Assembly: GCA_001970955.1 (NCBI GenBank)
Contig: MPUH01000775.1
Coordinates: 1-35,376, forward strand
DNA length: 35,376 bases
Reading direction: 5' to 3'
Source: Stentor coeruleus
Taxonomy: Eukaryota; Ciliophora; Heterotrichea; Heterotrichida; Stentoridae
How positions within the stretch are numbered: position 1 is the first letter of the stretch; every line of letters starts with the position of its first letter. Positions 7,933 through 16,707 of this stretch are shown one piece after another. A program made the position numbers and the translations under genes. Under the pieces are notes generated by a model. The model searched no databases and was not told the DNA's origin. It was given only the letters and a program-made list of their open reading frames with translations.

Positions 7933-9645
7933 TTAATTTAGAATATATTCTTGCTCGATATTGTGGTAACCCTCAGGAATAGTTGATTTATTTTTTTTAT
8001 GACAAAGAAGAGCTGATATTGATTCTAATTGTTTTAAGTGGAAGCCAGGTTTATAATCTGAAACGCCTATGTAAATATTACAAAAATACTTAAGACTCCT
8101 ATGACCAATTCCAAATTTTGTAAGTACTGAAACAAAGCCTTCTTTTGATAGACCAGAGAATTCATTTTGTATTTTAAGGCCTTCCTCATAAAGCTCCCTT
8201 GCTTTTATTTCTGAAACATCTAATTGGATTTCCTTAAGTGAAGCAAAAAAAGGAATAAAAGTCATTTTTTCACTGTTATGATTATCGAAAATCTTAAAAA
8301 GATAAGTTGTTGATTTTATTTCTAAAGTTTTGTAGATTTCAATTATAACTTTTAAAAGCATGCATTTTGATACTATAAGATCCTCGTTTTGGAGTCTTTT
8401 TTCTTGAGGGTTTTGCATTAAGTGGTGCGCAAATGATGATTTTGTTATCGTATCTGTGCTTAAACAATCAAAAGCGCTACAGAAAATTATTAAGTACTCA
8501 GGAGGAAGGGATAAATTAAGTTTCTCCTTTAGACTTGAGAATACTTGAAGAAAGTTTAGGCTTTTTAAGTTTTGCAAATTTATGCTTTCAAAAAAACTAT
8601 CCACTGAATTTGTTTCCCTTTCCAATGAATATCTAATTAAAAATTTTACATAATCTTCTTTGTTAACTTGCTTTGGTCTGAGCAAAATCATCATTAAACT
8701 ACGAATTTTTCTTGAAGGAAAAAATTTGAATAGCAAAGGAAATATGTTTCGGAGATAAGCATAACCTCCTTCTAGAGCATTTTTTTGTTTTTTACCAGTG
8801 CTTTCAAAAGTAAATATTTTTGGTCTGATTTTAACCTTATCAAATTCCAACATAATCCTTGTAAGAAATAAGGCTAAATGGCGGCTGATTGGGTCGTGAG
8901 TTTTAAACTGCAAAAGACTTGAAAAAACTTGGAGTAATATTGATTTTTCTTGATGCCTCTCAAAATTCAATGCAGTTTGATTTAGTATTTTTTTTACTTT
9001 AGATAATGTTCCGTTTCGCTTAAAAAGATACTCAATAAAAAACTCAGGCATGGAAACAGGCTCTTCTTTTCTTTCAATAGCCCTAATATCTTCTAAATAT
9101 TTAACGAAAATAAAATCTTCAAACATATGCACTAAATGCACTATAGGCATATTCAAATCATATTTTTCTTTACCACTACTGCTAATTTTAGCCAGGACAT
9201 TCATTTCCATAACTCTAGAACTTTCTTTTTTTACTTTTTCCACAGCTTCAAAATTTTCTTTTGATTCTTCTTCTTTTTCAATAGATAATTCAACATTCTG
9301 GATGAATTTAATTTTCTTAATATTTTTAAATCGATTAAATGCATTTCTGATGTCTTTAGATTCTGCTTTTTTGTAATATTTTGATATTTTTTTCACTATA
9401 TAATGATAATTCACTCGTTTAACTTTTGTGAACTCTGTAATTGTATGGTGAGTCTCAACAACTACAATCTTTGTCCGTCTCAAGTCCCTTCCTGACTGCT
9501 TTGAATAAATAGTTTGGAGATTGGAATATTTAGATTTTAAGTCTTGTTTTAGATCTTCGAGTTGACTGATTGCCGATTTGATTTCCTGTATGTCTTTGAG
9601 CATTGAGAAGATTGGCTCTGCTTGACTTGAAGAACAAAGTCCCAT
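7933..9645 (-). CDS. N-terminally lipid-anchored protein of unknown function
   Basis: About 570 residues. I start at the ATG at 9645 because it gives MGLCSSSQ, a strong myristoylation site with a palmitoylatable cysteine. An upstream in-frame ATG (9678) would prepend an AT-rich hydrophobic stretch that is probably 5' leader. The protein has a short N-terminal coiled coil (about 15-45), a basic region, and a long helical body with Leu-rich repeats of no clear family. A C-terminal part (about 450-540) has two helix pairs resembling degenerate EF-hands (LFKIFDNHNSEKMTFIPFF). Calcium binding is doubtful because the canonical acidic loop positions are mostly lost. The likely location is the inner face of a membrane; function unknown. 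Confidence 0.7.
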   Translation of the reverse strand: MGLCSSSQAEPIFSMLKDIQEIKSAISQLEDLKQDLKSKYSNLQTIYSKQSGRDLRRTKIVVVETHHTITEFTKVKRVNYHYIVKKISKYYKKAESKDIRNAFNRFKNIKKIKFIQNVELSIEKEEESKENFEAVEKVKKESSRVMEMNVLAKISSSGKEKYDLNMPIVHLVHMFEDFIFVKYLEDIRAIERKEEPVSMPEFFIEYLFKRNGTLSKVKKILNQTALNFERHQEKSILLQVFSSLLQFKTHDPISRHLALFLTRIMLEFDKVKIRPKIFTFESTGKKQKNALEGGYAYLRNIFPLLFKFFPSRKIRSLMMILLRPKQVNKEDYVKFLIRYSLERETNSVDSFFESINLQNLKSLNFLQVFSSLKEKLNLSLPPEYLIIFCSAFDCLSTDTITKSSFAHHLMQNPQEKRLQNEDLIVSKCMLLKVIIEIYKTLEIKSTTYLFKIFDNHNSEKMTFIPFFASLKEIQLDVSEIKARELYEEGLKIQNEFSGLSKEGFVSVLTKFGIGHRSLKYFCNIYIGVSDYKPGFHLKQLESISALLCHKKNKSTIPEGYHNIEQEYILN

Positions 9646-9799
9646 AATTTTAATTAAAAAAATAAATATTAAATGCATATAATACTTTATAAAAGTTTAT
9701 CTAACTATAAGAATATAGGGATTGGCCATTTTTATATCTAGATTAAATATAAATTAAATAGCCTCATTGCCAGTTAATTATTTAATGCTAATAAAATAG

Positions 9800-10375
9800 T
9801 TGGCAATCAAAGTTTATTTCACAGGTGTGAAAAATGAGTAATATAATCGAGTAAAGCTTGATGAAGATTGGATTGAACAAATGATGTAGAAAGGGTTCTT
9901 CTAAGATGCAAAAAGCATGCTGAAAAAATCTAACAGTAATGAGTCTGAATTGTGATTCCTTGGGAACTTAAAATCGATGAAGCCGTTCTTAATGTGCATT
10001 ATTATTTATTGAACCTTAAAACAAAAATATCAAAAAGTTCCATTTAAATATAACCTTAGTACCCCAATAGCATTGAAGCATGATTTTAAAGCTAATTCAC
10101 TCTATAAAGCTCCAACCAAAGTGCTTATTAAGAATCTTAGTCAAGAGGGGGCTCCAAATTTGATTTTAAAAGCTCAGCAAGATATAGAAAATAAGGGGTT
10201 TATCTGTATCAGTTGCATAAAAAGATTTTTTGACACGCTTTCCCCTTAAGAATGATAGAAATAGAGTCTGTATAAGTTTCAAGTTATCAGGCTTCTATAA
10301 TTTAAACAAATTTTCTTTAAAAGTTAACGACCAAGCCAAAGACCTCACAAAACACTTACACTAATACCTTATTAA
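9800..10375 (+). pseudogene. Coding-like tract with many in-frame stops
   Basis: One + frame is protein-like for about 575 nt with no frameshift but about eleven stops. Readable pieces include AIKVYFTGVKNE, YNRVKLDEDWIEQMM, and an uninterrupted run of 70-odd codons at about 10015-10245 containing VPFKYNLSTPIALKHDFK and KAPTKVLIKNLSQEGAPN. Stops occur in the contexts NE-TAA-YN, MM-TAG-KG, FF-TAA-DA, EL-TGA-FL, IY-TGA-TL, SP-TAA-E and LL-TAA-FK. TAA and TAG look natural as Gln and TGA as Trp. I recognise no family. It lies between the lipid-anchored gene (-) and the Mei2-like gene (+) and ends about 145 nt before the latter. Confidence 0.4.
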
Positions 10376-10519
10376 CTAAAAAAAATTCTAAGTAATTATA
10401 ATTTTCACTTATTCCTTGGTTTCTAAAACTCTTCCTCTTAATTTTCTTGAGAATCTGCTTCCTAAGATAATTGGCAAAGCCAGTCTAACTCAAAAATTTT
10501 TCCTTATATCTTTAAGCTA

Positions 10520-11509
10520 ATGGACAAGTCCAAGCGAAGACTTAGAGTCTTCCTAAATATCACAGGCGACCTTAAAGAAGAAACCCCTTCTCGGGTGTTG
10601 GAAATACGTGGAGTCACTGAACTCACTTCTTTGCTAAGCCAACTGTATTCCTTTGGTGAAGTGCAGATGAACGATTGCTCGAATTTTTTATATGGCATTG
10701 TGGTTATAGGTTATTTTGACATCAGAGTAGCTAAAACTGTTTATCAAACACTTGACCCTCCGTACCCAATACGCTACCTAAACTACAATGTTGAACATGA
10801 TTACGTCGCAATAAATATTGAGGACTACAACAACTTAATACCAACTTTATGTACATGTGGAGAAATTATGGCTGTAAACAAATTCGAAAGTTATTATAGC
10901 GTACACTTTTTTGATATTAGAGCAGCTAGGAACGCTTTCTGCGCGATTAACAAAAAAAAAGAATGCTTTGGGGATAAAGCTGACCTGGACACGAGTATCT
11001 ATTCAGACTCCACGTCCCCCAGCCCTTACCTTTTCAGTATGTCTCCTACAACATCAAATGAAAATTCTTTCGAGGAAAGGAAAAAGACTAAAAATGGACC
11101 AGAAAAAGACGAAAAGTTCTTTAAAATTGAACTTGAGTCTATATATTCTAATCAAGATACGAGGACTACTTTGATGATCCGCAATATTCCAAATAAGTAT
11201 ACACAAGCTATGCTATTGGAGACTATTAATAAGAAATTTGTCAATGCTTATGACTTTTTTTATCTGCCTATTGACTTCAAAGTAAGATTTATGCAGAATA
11301 AGTGCAATGTGGGATACGCGTTTATTAATATGAAGAGCATTGCTTGCATACCAAAGCTTTTTAAGGAGTTCAATGGGAAAAGATGGGAGAAATTTAATAG
11401 TGAAAAAATTTGCGCACTTAGTTATGCTAGAATTCAAGGGAAACAAGCTTTGTTGAATCATTTGAAGTGTTCTTCAGTTATGTCTCAGGAGAGTCTTTCA
11501 AGCCAATAA
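10520..11509 (+). CDS. Mei2-like RNA-binding protein
   Basis: 329 residues, single exon. The C-terminal RRM (about 214-315) is of the Mei2 type: RNP2-like TLMIRNIPNKYT, the MLLETIN helix, FFYLPIDF, and RNP1-like NVGYAFINM. Upstream are two degenerate RRM-like units at about 25-90 and 95-145; the second contains SVHFFDIRAARNAF, typical of Mei2 RRM2. A serine/proline-rich linker follows (about 158-185). Mei2 proteins bind RNA and promote entry into meiosis in fission yeast; plant and protist members act in meiosis, growth or differentiation. In a ciliate a role in conjugation is plausible but is inference. The protein is short compared with plant members because the N-terminal region is small. 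Confidence 0.9.
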   Translation: MDKSKRRLRVFLNITGDLKEETPSRVLEIRGVTELTSLLSQLYSFGEVQMNDCSNFLYGIVVIGYFDIRVAKTVYQTLDPPYPIRYLNYNVEHDYVAINIEDYNNLIPTLCTCGEIMAVNKFESYYSVHFFDIRAARNAFCAINKKKECFGDKADLDTSIYSDSTSPSPYLFSMSPTTSNENSFEERKKTKNGPEKDEKFFKIELESIYSNQDTRTTLMIRNIPNKYTQAMLLETINKKFVNAYDFFYLPIDFKVRFMQNKCNVGYAFINMKSIACIPKLFKEFNGKRWEKFNSEKICALSYARIQGKQALLNHLKCSSVMSQESLSSQ

Positions 11510-11690
11510 TTATTTCCTAATTTTTTCCTTTATTTACTTGCTTATATAATCTATTGGATAAGTAAAGTTTACTTTCAACGTCTGGAGATGAAATGCTTTT
11601 ATAGTTATGCATTTACAATGACAAGAAATCACTTTATATTATTAGACATGATTTCATTGCTATTAATGGCGAGAAAATTAAACTAAATTT

Positions 11691-11846
11691 ATGAGCAATT
11701 ATTGTAATTATCAAGCTAAATTTATTGATGATGAAGAAGTCTATGACACTAATTGCGTAGAAGTAAAATATATTTACAAGACACAAAATGAAAAATCAAC
11801 TCTTATGGAGAGAAAAACGATCGAACTTATGGAATGCCTTTGTTGA
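11691..11846 (+). pseudogene. Short coding-like ORF, possibly a gene fragment
   Basis: 51 codons from ATG to TGA, reading MSNYCNYQAKFIDDEEVYD and then CVEVKYIYKTQ, ending in MECLC. Composition is protein-like, and two cysteines lie near each end. Just upstream, another frame gives IRHDFIAINGEKIKLNL, and just downstream a third frame gives AFVETKIIPYYEDLQKQN before TAA. Together these suggest the remains of a frameshifted gene rather than a genuine small protein. I see no 15-nt intron that would join them. Confidence 0.3.
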
Positions 11847-11959
11847 GACTAAAATAATTCCTTATTATGAAGACCTTCAAAAACAAAATTAACTAAGCTG
11901 ATTTATTATTAAAACTAACTTGGCACTTAAACCAAATTCTAATTGGAAGTCTATCATTA

Positions 11960-13297
11960 TTAAATTATCTCATTTGGGCAATAAGACGAAGTGATTTCTT
12001 TAGTTGAACTAGTTGCATATTCAATAATTCCATATGCAGGGATAATAACTGCACATAATGCAAATAAAAACGTCATTGTAATAATCATAATAGAAGCCCT
12101 TTTATACTTATTAACCATAAATTTTATACCCAAAATCCCAAGCATTGATCCAATCAAAGCAGCACCAGAAACCCAAATAGCATAATAATATTCAACTCTT
12201 CCTGAAATAATATAAATAATTAAGGCCAAAGAAGAAGTGAGAACATGAAGCACACTTGATGTAGGGATAACAACTTGAGGCCGAAGTCCTAGTTTCAGCA
12301 TAATAGGTGACATCAAAAGCCCACCTCCAACACTTAGCAGTCCAGACAAAACTCCAGCTATAATAGCTGAAAAAACGCAAATCAAGCAAGGCCAAAAACT
12401 CCAAATCATGTCATAATCATCAAAATTATACCCAACGTTTATTTTCTCCCTTGTCCTGTGATTTAAATAAAATGCTATTATCATTGCGAGCAAAAGCGAA
12501 AAACCAGCAGTTGACCCTGTCAATACCCAGTACTCAACTGAACAAAAATCAATATCAATAATGCTCATAAAATAATAACTTCCCCTCATAAGTAATATAA
12601 TGACATTATACACATAAATAAGTGATAAAACAATCCCTATCACTGGTGGTGCACATAATTGTTCCCCTTTAATAATTCTTTTCAAAGGTTTTGCAATACG
12701 GTCAGAAGTAACATAAGTAATATTTAGCTGTTCATCAGAGCTCTCTGGTTCTTTTGGGACAAGATTATTTTCTCTGTTTTCTAATGAATAAGCTCTCACT
12801 GAAGCTATCGCTGCTTCAAAAGTTACCCATATAAGGATGATTGTTAAAATTGAAAGTATAAGCCAAGGCGGGGTCATCATTGATAACAAAACTCCAAGAG
12901 TTGTCCCGAAAAGCAGAGGAGCTATTATTATAAGTAAGAACTCATAGTCAATTGCTGGCCTGTCTCTTGTTGGATGACGTAAATGTAAACGCATTAATGT
13001 GCCTAACAATGTTCCTGCAAAAACTGTAATTTGTGATAAAGCTACACCGTGGGCTACACTAAAGTTAAATATAGTGATCATGATTATTGTCATCAAAGAT
13101 CCTCCACCGAGTCCTGAAGCATTAGCTATGGAGCTGACAGATAAAACACAAAACGCTCCTATAATATCGTAAAATGTAATTGGGGTAAGAGTTTTATGAA
13201 CACATTCATTGGAGATGCATTCATGTAAACGATGACAGTCTTCATTTACCTTGCAAGCATTTGATATTATACAAAGAACGAGGACCCATTTCAGCAT
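11960..13297 (-). CDS. TauE/SafE family membrane transporter
   Basis: 445 residues. It starts with a signal peptide (about 1-14), then a short Cys-rich extracytosolic segment (C15, C21, C27, C32). Two homologous halves of membrane helices follow, each with the family's glycine motif: GLGGGS at 62-67 and SVGGG at 322-326, the latter followed by a conserved LGLRPQVVIPTSS. A hydrophilic loop of about 50 residues (172-220) separates the halves. The TauE/SafE family (PF01925) includes bacterial exporters of sulfite, sulfoacetate and related organosulfur anions; eukaryotic members in plants and ciliates are poorly characterised. The substrate is therefore unknown. The Cys-rich N-terminus is typical of the long eukaryotic form. 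Confidence 0.9.
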   Translation of the reverse strand: MLKWVLVLCIISNACKVNEDCHRLHECISNECVHKTLTPITFYDIIGAFCVLSVSSIANASGLGGGSLMTIIMITIFNFSVAHGVALSQITVFAGTLLGTLMRLHLRHPTRDRPAIDYEFLLIIIAPLLFGTTLGVLLSMMTPPWLILSILTIILIWVTFEAAIASVRAYSLENRENNLVPKEPESSDEQLNITYVTSDRIAKPLKRIIKGEQLCAPPVIGIVLSLIYVYNVIILLMRGSYYFMSIIDIDFCSVEYWVLTGSTAGFSLLLAMIIAFYLNHRTREKINVGYNFDDYDMIWSFWPCLICVFSAIIAGVLSGLLSVGGGLLMSPIMLKLGLRPQVVIPTSSVLHVLTSSLALIIYIISGRVEYYYAIWVSGAALIGSMLGILGIKFMVNKYKRASIMIITMTFLFALCAVIIPAYGIIEYATSSTKEITSSYCPNEII

Positions 13298-13411
13298 TTC
13301 ACTAATATTATAGTGAAAGCTAAGGATAATTATTTAGAAAGTTTAAAGCAAATTGAATTCAAACTACCACAATTCTAAGAAAGTAATCTATCCCAATTAT
13401 ATCTAAAATAT

Positions 13412-14887
13412 TTACTCTTGGTCAATCATTTTAACTAATTCCATCGGGGCTTTAATATTGCCTGTAGATACAAGCCACTCTCTAAAGTAACCTTGGATTG
13501 CCATATGCAGTCTTCTTTCCTGCTCTTCATTAAGATTCGCTTTACTAATCATTGTCTGTATACTTTCAAAGTAGCCTTCTCTAAGGTTGATAGCATTGAC
13601 AAATTCCTCAGGGGTGAATTGCACTGAAGGGTTAGAAGAGCCAAAAGCATTTGGCAAGACTAGCTTAAAAAAATCCTTAGGCTGCATCAGCGCAAAGCCT
13701 TGTCCAGAGTTTTCAGTGTTCATCTCAATTGGAGCAGACCAATTATGGCTGCATTTGGGGTTCATTGAAACGCTAGGAACTCCAGCGCTTTCTAAAATAC
13801 TAGTCAAATCACTGATATTCGCATTAAATGGAGCCAAAACCACTCCTCTGTTGTCTCCATACATGACTGGAGGGAAAGGCGAATATATATGCACAGTGCA
13901 ATCAACACTATTGCCAACCCTAATCAAACTGGCACAGGTAACAAAAGTGCAGTTTTCGCATTTGTCCATTGTAGCAATTCCTGAAACTGCGCTTATGTAC
14001 ACAGTTACTTCCCTACAGCTCTGCATAGACACTTGCTTCACTGCAGAATGTATATAAATATAGCTTTCATCACAGTTCGAGATTCGTACTTCTCTAGCTT
14101 TGGTCTCAATTGTATTCTTAATAGTTACACCTCTATTCAATCCTGCAAGACTCAAACAGTCTGCGCTGTTCACATCAGCTGGTGCATAAACTCTTTTACT
14201 AATCCAGTTGTTCAAATCATCCAAACTCACTCGGGGCTTAGAATTAAAATAAGGGATTAGTTTACATAATGGAACATCAGTCTGTGAGAATATAAGATTT
14301 AAACTGTTAAAGTCGCCTGAGGTGATCATCGGGTTAGGGTCATTCATATCCAAACTGATAACTTTTAACAACAGCTTAAGATGAGTTTTTATAAACTGAA
14401 AAGCTAGTTGTATATCTGAGGATGACTGGGTAAATAGAAAGCCTCTGACTGCTTTTGTTCGTGGAGATGCGCCTGGACTTGGGAAACTTGTACCTAGGTT
14501 GTTGATTCCTGGGTATTCACTGTTGAATTTAGAGGTTAGACTTGATGCATTTTCTAAACTTAAGCGTGTTGCTGTTGTGCTAAAAAGCTGGAGGACTAAG
14601 TATAAACTGAACTGTTTGACATCAACTATTGGCTGGGCTGGTCTTCTAGTATAAGCTAAGTGTCTGAATATTTCGAAGTACACATTGCTTTCTTGAAGGG
14701 ATAGAGAAAGTTGCTTTATTGCTACTTCGGCCCATTGTGAAGCAGTTATTTTACCATCGATTGAAGACTGTTGTAAAGATTTTACTAGTGAGAGGAGTGA
14801 GGCTTGAGTTAACCGGTGAGGACAAGAGAACACTCCGTGCTCGAAAATGTCGATCCTGATCTGCAGATTATGGGAGTCTCTGGACAT
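13412..14887 (-). CDS. TBCC domain-containing protein 1 (TBCCD1)-like
   Basis: 491 residues. The middle-to-C-terminal half (about 250-400) is a C-CAP/cofactor C-like beta-helix, with rungs such as REVRISNCDESYIYIHSAVK and the later VHIYSPFPPVMYGDNRG, which is characteristic of TBCCD1. The N-terminal half is helical with a conserved block around ASQWAEVAIKQLS, and the C-terminal helices (RRLHMAIQGYFREWLVSTG) also fit TBCCD1. The family lacks the catalytic role of tubulin cofactor C. It localises to centrosomes and basal bodies, where it governs their number and position: human TBCCD1 acts in centrosome-nucleus linkage, and the Chlamydomonas homologue in centriole placement. In Stentor it would be a candidate for basal-body row organisation (inference). 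It is slightly shorter than the human protein. Confidence 0.9.
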   Translation of the reverse strand: MSRDSHNLQIRIDIFEHGVFSCPHRLTQASLLSLVKSLQQSSIDGKITASQWAEVAIKQLSLSLQESNVYFEIFRHLAYTRRPAQPIVDVKQFSLYLVLQLFSTTATRLSLENASSLTSKFNSEYPGINNLGTSFPSPGASPRTKAVRGFLFTQSSSDIQLAFQFIKTHLKLLLKVISLDMNDPNPMITSGDFNSLNLIFSQTDVPLCKLIPYFNSKPRVSLDDLNNWISKRVYAPADVNSADCLSLAGLNRGVTIKNTIETKAREVRISNCDESYIYIHSAVKQVSMQSCREVTVYISAVSGIATMDKCENCTFVTCASLIRVGNSVDCTVHIYSPFPPVMYGDNRGVVLAPFNANISDLTSILESAGVPSVSMNPKCSHNWSAPIEMNTENSGQGFALMQPKDFFKLVLPNAFGSSNPSVQFTPEEFVNAINLREGYFESIQTMISKANLNEEQERRLHMAIQGYFREWLVSTGNIKAPMELVKMIDQE

Positions 14888-15034
14888 TTATTTTTATGAT
14901 AGGATTTCAAGGTTTATCTACAAGAGCATTTTACTTTCACATATATTATGAATACTTATAATTAAATATATATTGCTATTATAACTCTCCATAAGCTTGC
15001 TTTATCATTATATAATTATAAAAGGTTTAAATAT
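14888..15034. other. Short AT-rich leader of the TBCCD1-like gene
   Basis: Upstream region of the minus-strand TBCCD1-like gene. No gene seen. Confidence 0.4.
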
Positions 15035-15311
15035 TTTTTTGTTTATTATCTTACTTTTATAGAATATGTTAGTTTGAGAAAAAAATACTAGCATGAAGGA
15101 AGCAAAATAAATTAAGTTTGGGTTACTATAGCAAGAGTTGCATAACCATCGACAACGAGTGGTTTAATATACTNTTTTTTGTTTATTATCTTACTTTTAT
15201 AGAATATGTTAGTTTGAGAAAAAAATACTAGCATGAAGAAGCAAAATAAATTAAGTTTGGGTTACTATAGCAAGAGTTGCATAACCATCGACAACGAGTG
15301 GTTTAATATAC
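15035..15311 (+). repeat. About 138-nt near-identical direct repeat around a single N (probable contig join)
   Basis: Bases 15035-15172 and 15175-15311 match except for one missing G in the second copy (GAAGGAAGC against GAAGAAGC). They are separated by T and N at 15173-15174. As at 3497, this looks like two overlapping contig ends joined without merging. The one-base difference shows that at least one contig end carries an error. Confidence 0.85.
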
Positions 15312-15370
15312 CGAATCTGCCTGATCGGTCAAGGTTTAAACCATACCACCTTAACTATCACCTACTTTAA
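15233..15370 (+). CDS. Possible 45-residue small protein
   Basis: An ORF from ATG at 15233 to TAA at 15368-15370 reads MKKQNKLSLGYYSKSC, then TIDNEWFNIPNLPDRSRF, and ends KPYHLNYHLL. It coincides with an island of about 43% GC in surroundings of roughly 20% GC, as genes do here. In the duplicated upstream copy the frame is broken by one extra G and by the N, so correctness depends on which copy is right. There is no membrane segment or signal peptide and no family recognised. It may be a short gene or one exon of a larger broken gene. The island also has short inverted repeats, so a structured RNA is an alternative. Confidence 0.4.
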   Translation: MKKQNKLSLGYYSKSCITIDNEWFNIPNLPDRSRFKPYHLNYHLL

Positions 15371-15911
15371 ACTTTAGTATAGCAATGCTACTTAAATTAT
15401 TTAATGCTTTAATTACTTATTTTTATAAATAATAAGCAAAGAATAATATAGAAAATTTATTGATATTCTTTTTCTTGTTGAAATTTTTCTTATACTAAAT
15501 AATTATTCAATCCATTATAATAATAGAAAAAGAGAATAATAGTTTTCTCATTTATCTTCAGCTAAAAGTTCCATGAAAAATCATTAAGTTAGCAGCTGAA
15601 AAAGATTGCATTTTTTTAAGTTAAGTTCAGATTACTATTAAATAGTTCAAATTGAAGGTTAATAAAATAAAAATAAAATTTTATTGGCAAATAATGTTTT
15701 CTGAACTTTTTAATTTAAATAATTTATATACTAAAAGTAAGCTCCTTACAATATAATTTTAAAAAATACTATTTTTAATAGATTGGAATTTAAATCATCT
15801 TATGATATGCATTTGATACTATAATGAATGAAGATATGCTTTCTGATATAGATAATTTATCTAGCAAGCTTGCTCAATGCTACAAAGAAACTGCTGGGCA
15901 TTGAAATCTGT
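15371..15911. other. AT-rich intergenic
   Basis: No gene is supported. From an ATG at 15824 there are 27 open codons (MNEDMLSDIDNLSSKLAQCY...) ending in TGA. They sit just before the stop-interrupted tract that follows and may be its 5' part in another frame. Confidence 0.35.
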
Positions 15912-16500
15912 TGAACTAATGATTGACCATATGAAGTCTTTGAGGTTTTTGTTAAGCCCATAAAATCTCCAGTGAGAAAAAAATTAGCATGATTACTCGA
16001 AGAAAAAGTGATGATGTGAAAGTTTCCCCAATAGTAACACAATTCAAATTACCTACATAATTCTTCAAAATCCAGTGTGACAAGTCCTGTTTTAACTGAG
16101 ATAAAAACTGAAGTAAAAGGACTTAAAAAATGTATTATAATTAGGAAGATTGTATATATTACTTAGAATACAAAAGAAAATATAATAATAACTCAATCCT
16201 ATAAAATTAAATCACTATTAGGAGTGAAGTCAAATCAAAATTCCTGTTAAGAATCAGTGAGAAAGGAGGTAACAATAATAAATCTATTATGCATGAGTAT
16301 TAAATGGGATTCATATTACAAGAAATAGAATGGAATAAATGTTACAACAGTAGAGTTAAAAAAATCTTTTGTAAATGATTTTAAAATTTAAAATATTTAT
16401 AAGAATAGAAATAATAGCTATTTTGTAAATGATTTTAAAATTTAAAATATTTATAAGAATATAAATAGTAGCTATTTTCTAAAATATATGAAACTTTAAG
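15912..16500 (+). pseudogene. Long coding-like tract with in-frame stops and an in-frame 18-codon repeat
   Basis: One + frame stays protein-like for nearly 590 nt with no frameshift. Readable runs include PYEVFEVFVKPIKSPVRKKL, HNSNYLHNSSKSSVTSPV, and LTEIKTEVKGLKKC. It is interrupted by TGA three times (ND-TGA-PY, LA-TGA-LL, MM-TGA-KF), by TAG-TAA after FPQ, and by further TAA/TAG codons. Near its end a 54-bp tandem repeat adds 18 codons in frame, each copy reading FVNDFKI-stop-NIYKN. No family recognised. It may be a dead gene, a gene in which stops are sense codons, or a chance frame. No 15-nt intron explains the stops. Confidence 0.35.
16367..16474 (+). repeat. 54-bp tandem duplication
   Basis: Bases 16367-16420 and 16421-16474 are identical except for two substitutions (AGA to ATA, and AAT to AGT). 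The substitutions argue for a real duplication of some age rather than an assembly overlap. The unit is a multiple of three. Confidence 0.9.
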
Positions 16501-16520
16501 ATCAAACACAATTTTTAGTA

Positions 16521-16538
16521 AGTTAGTTAGTTAGTTAG
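16521..16538 (+). repeat. AGTT tetranucleotide microsatellite
   Basis: About four and a half tandem copies of AGTT. Confidence 0.8.
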
Positions 16539-16707
16539 AAAATATATCGTTCACAGTTTTGAACTCTGTATTAATTAATTTTCAGACGTTTTCTCTTATT
16601 ATCAATGTTTTCTACGAAGTTTTTTATGATGCTGTCTACCTTTCTTTTAATTTATTGCTCTTTTCTCTTATACATTTTTCCAAACACAATTTTTAATTAC
16701 AGTATAT

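Noticed and set aside
13587-14260. Plus-strand ORFs opposite the TBCCD1-like gene
   Set aside because: Antisense shadows; the minus strand carries the recognisable C-CAP repeats.
15251-15354. A structured RNA: nested inverted repeats (GGTTA/TAACC, GCAA/TTGC, TGGTTTAA/TTAAACCA, ACCGA/TCGGT) in a GC-rich island
   Set aside because: The same bases form a clean 45-codon ORF, which explains the GC content more simply. The shape fits no tRNA, snRNA or snoRNA box pattern that I know. Kept only as an alternative in the small-ORF entry.
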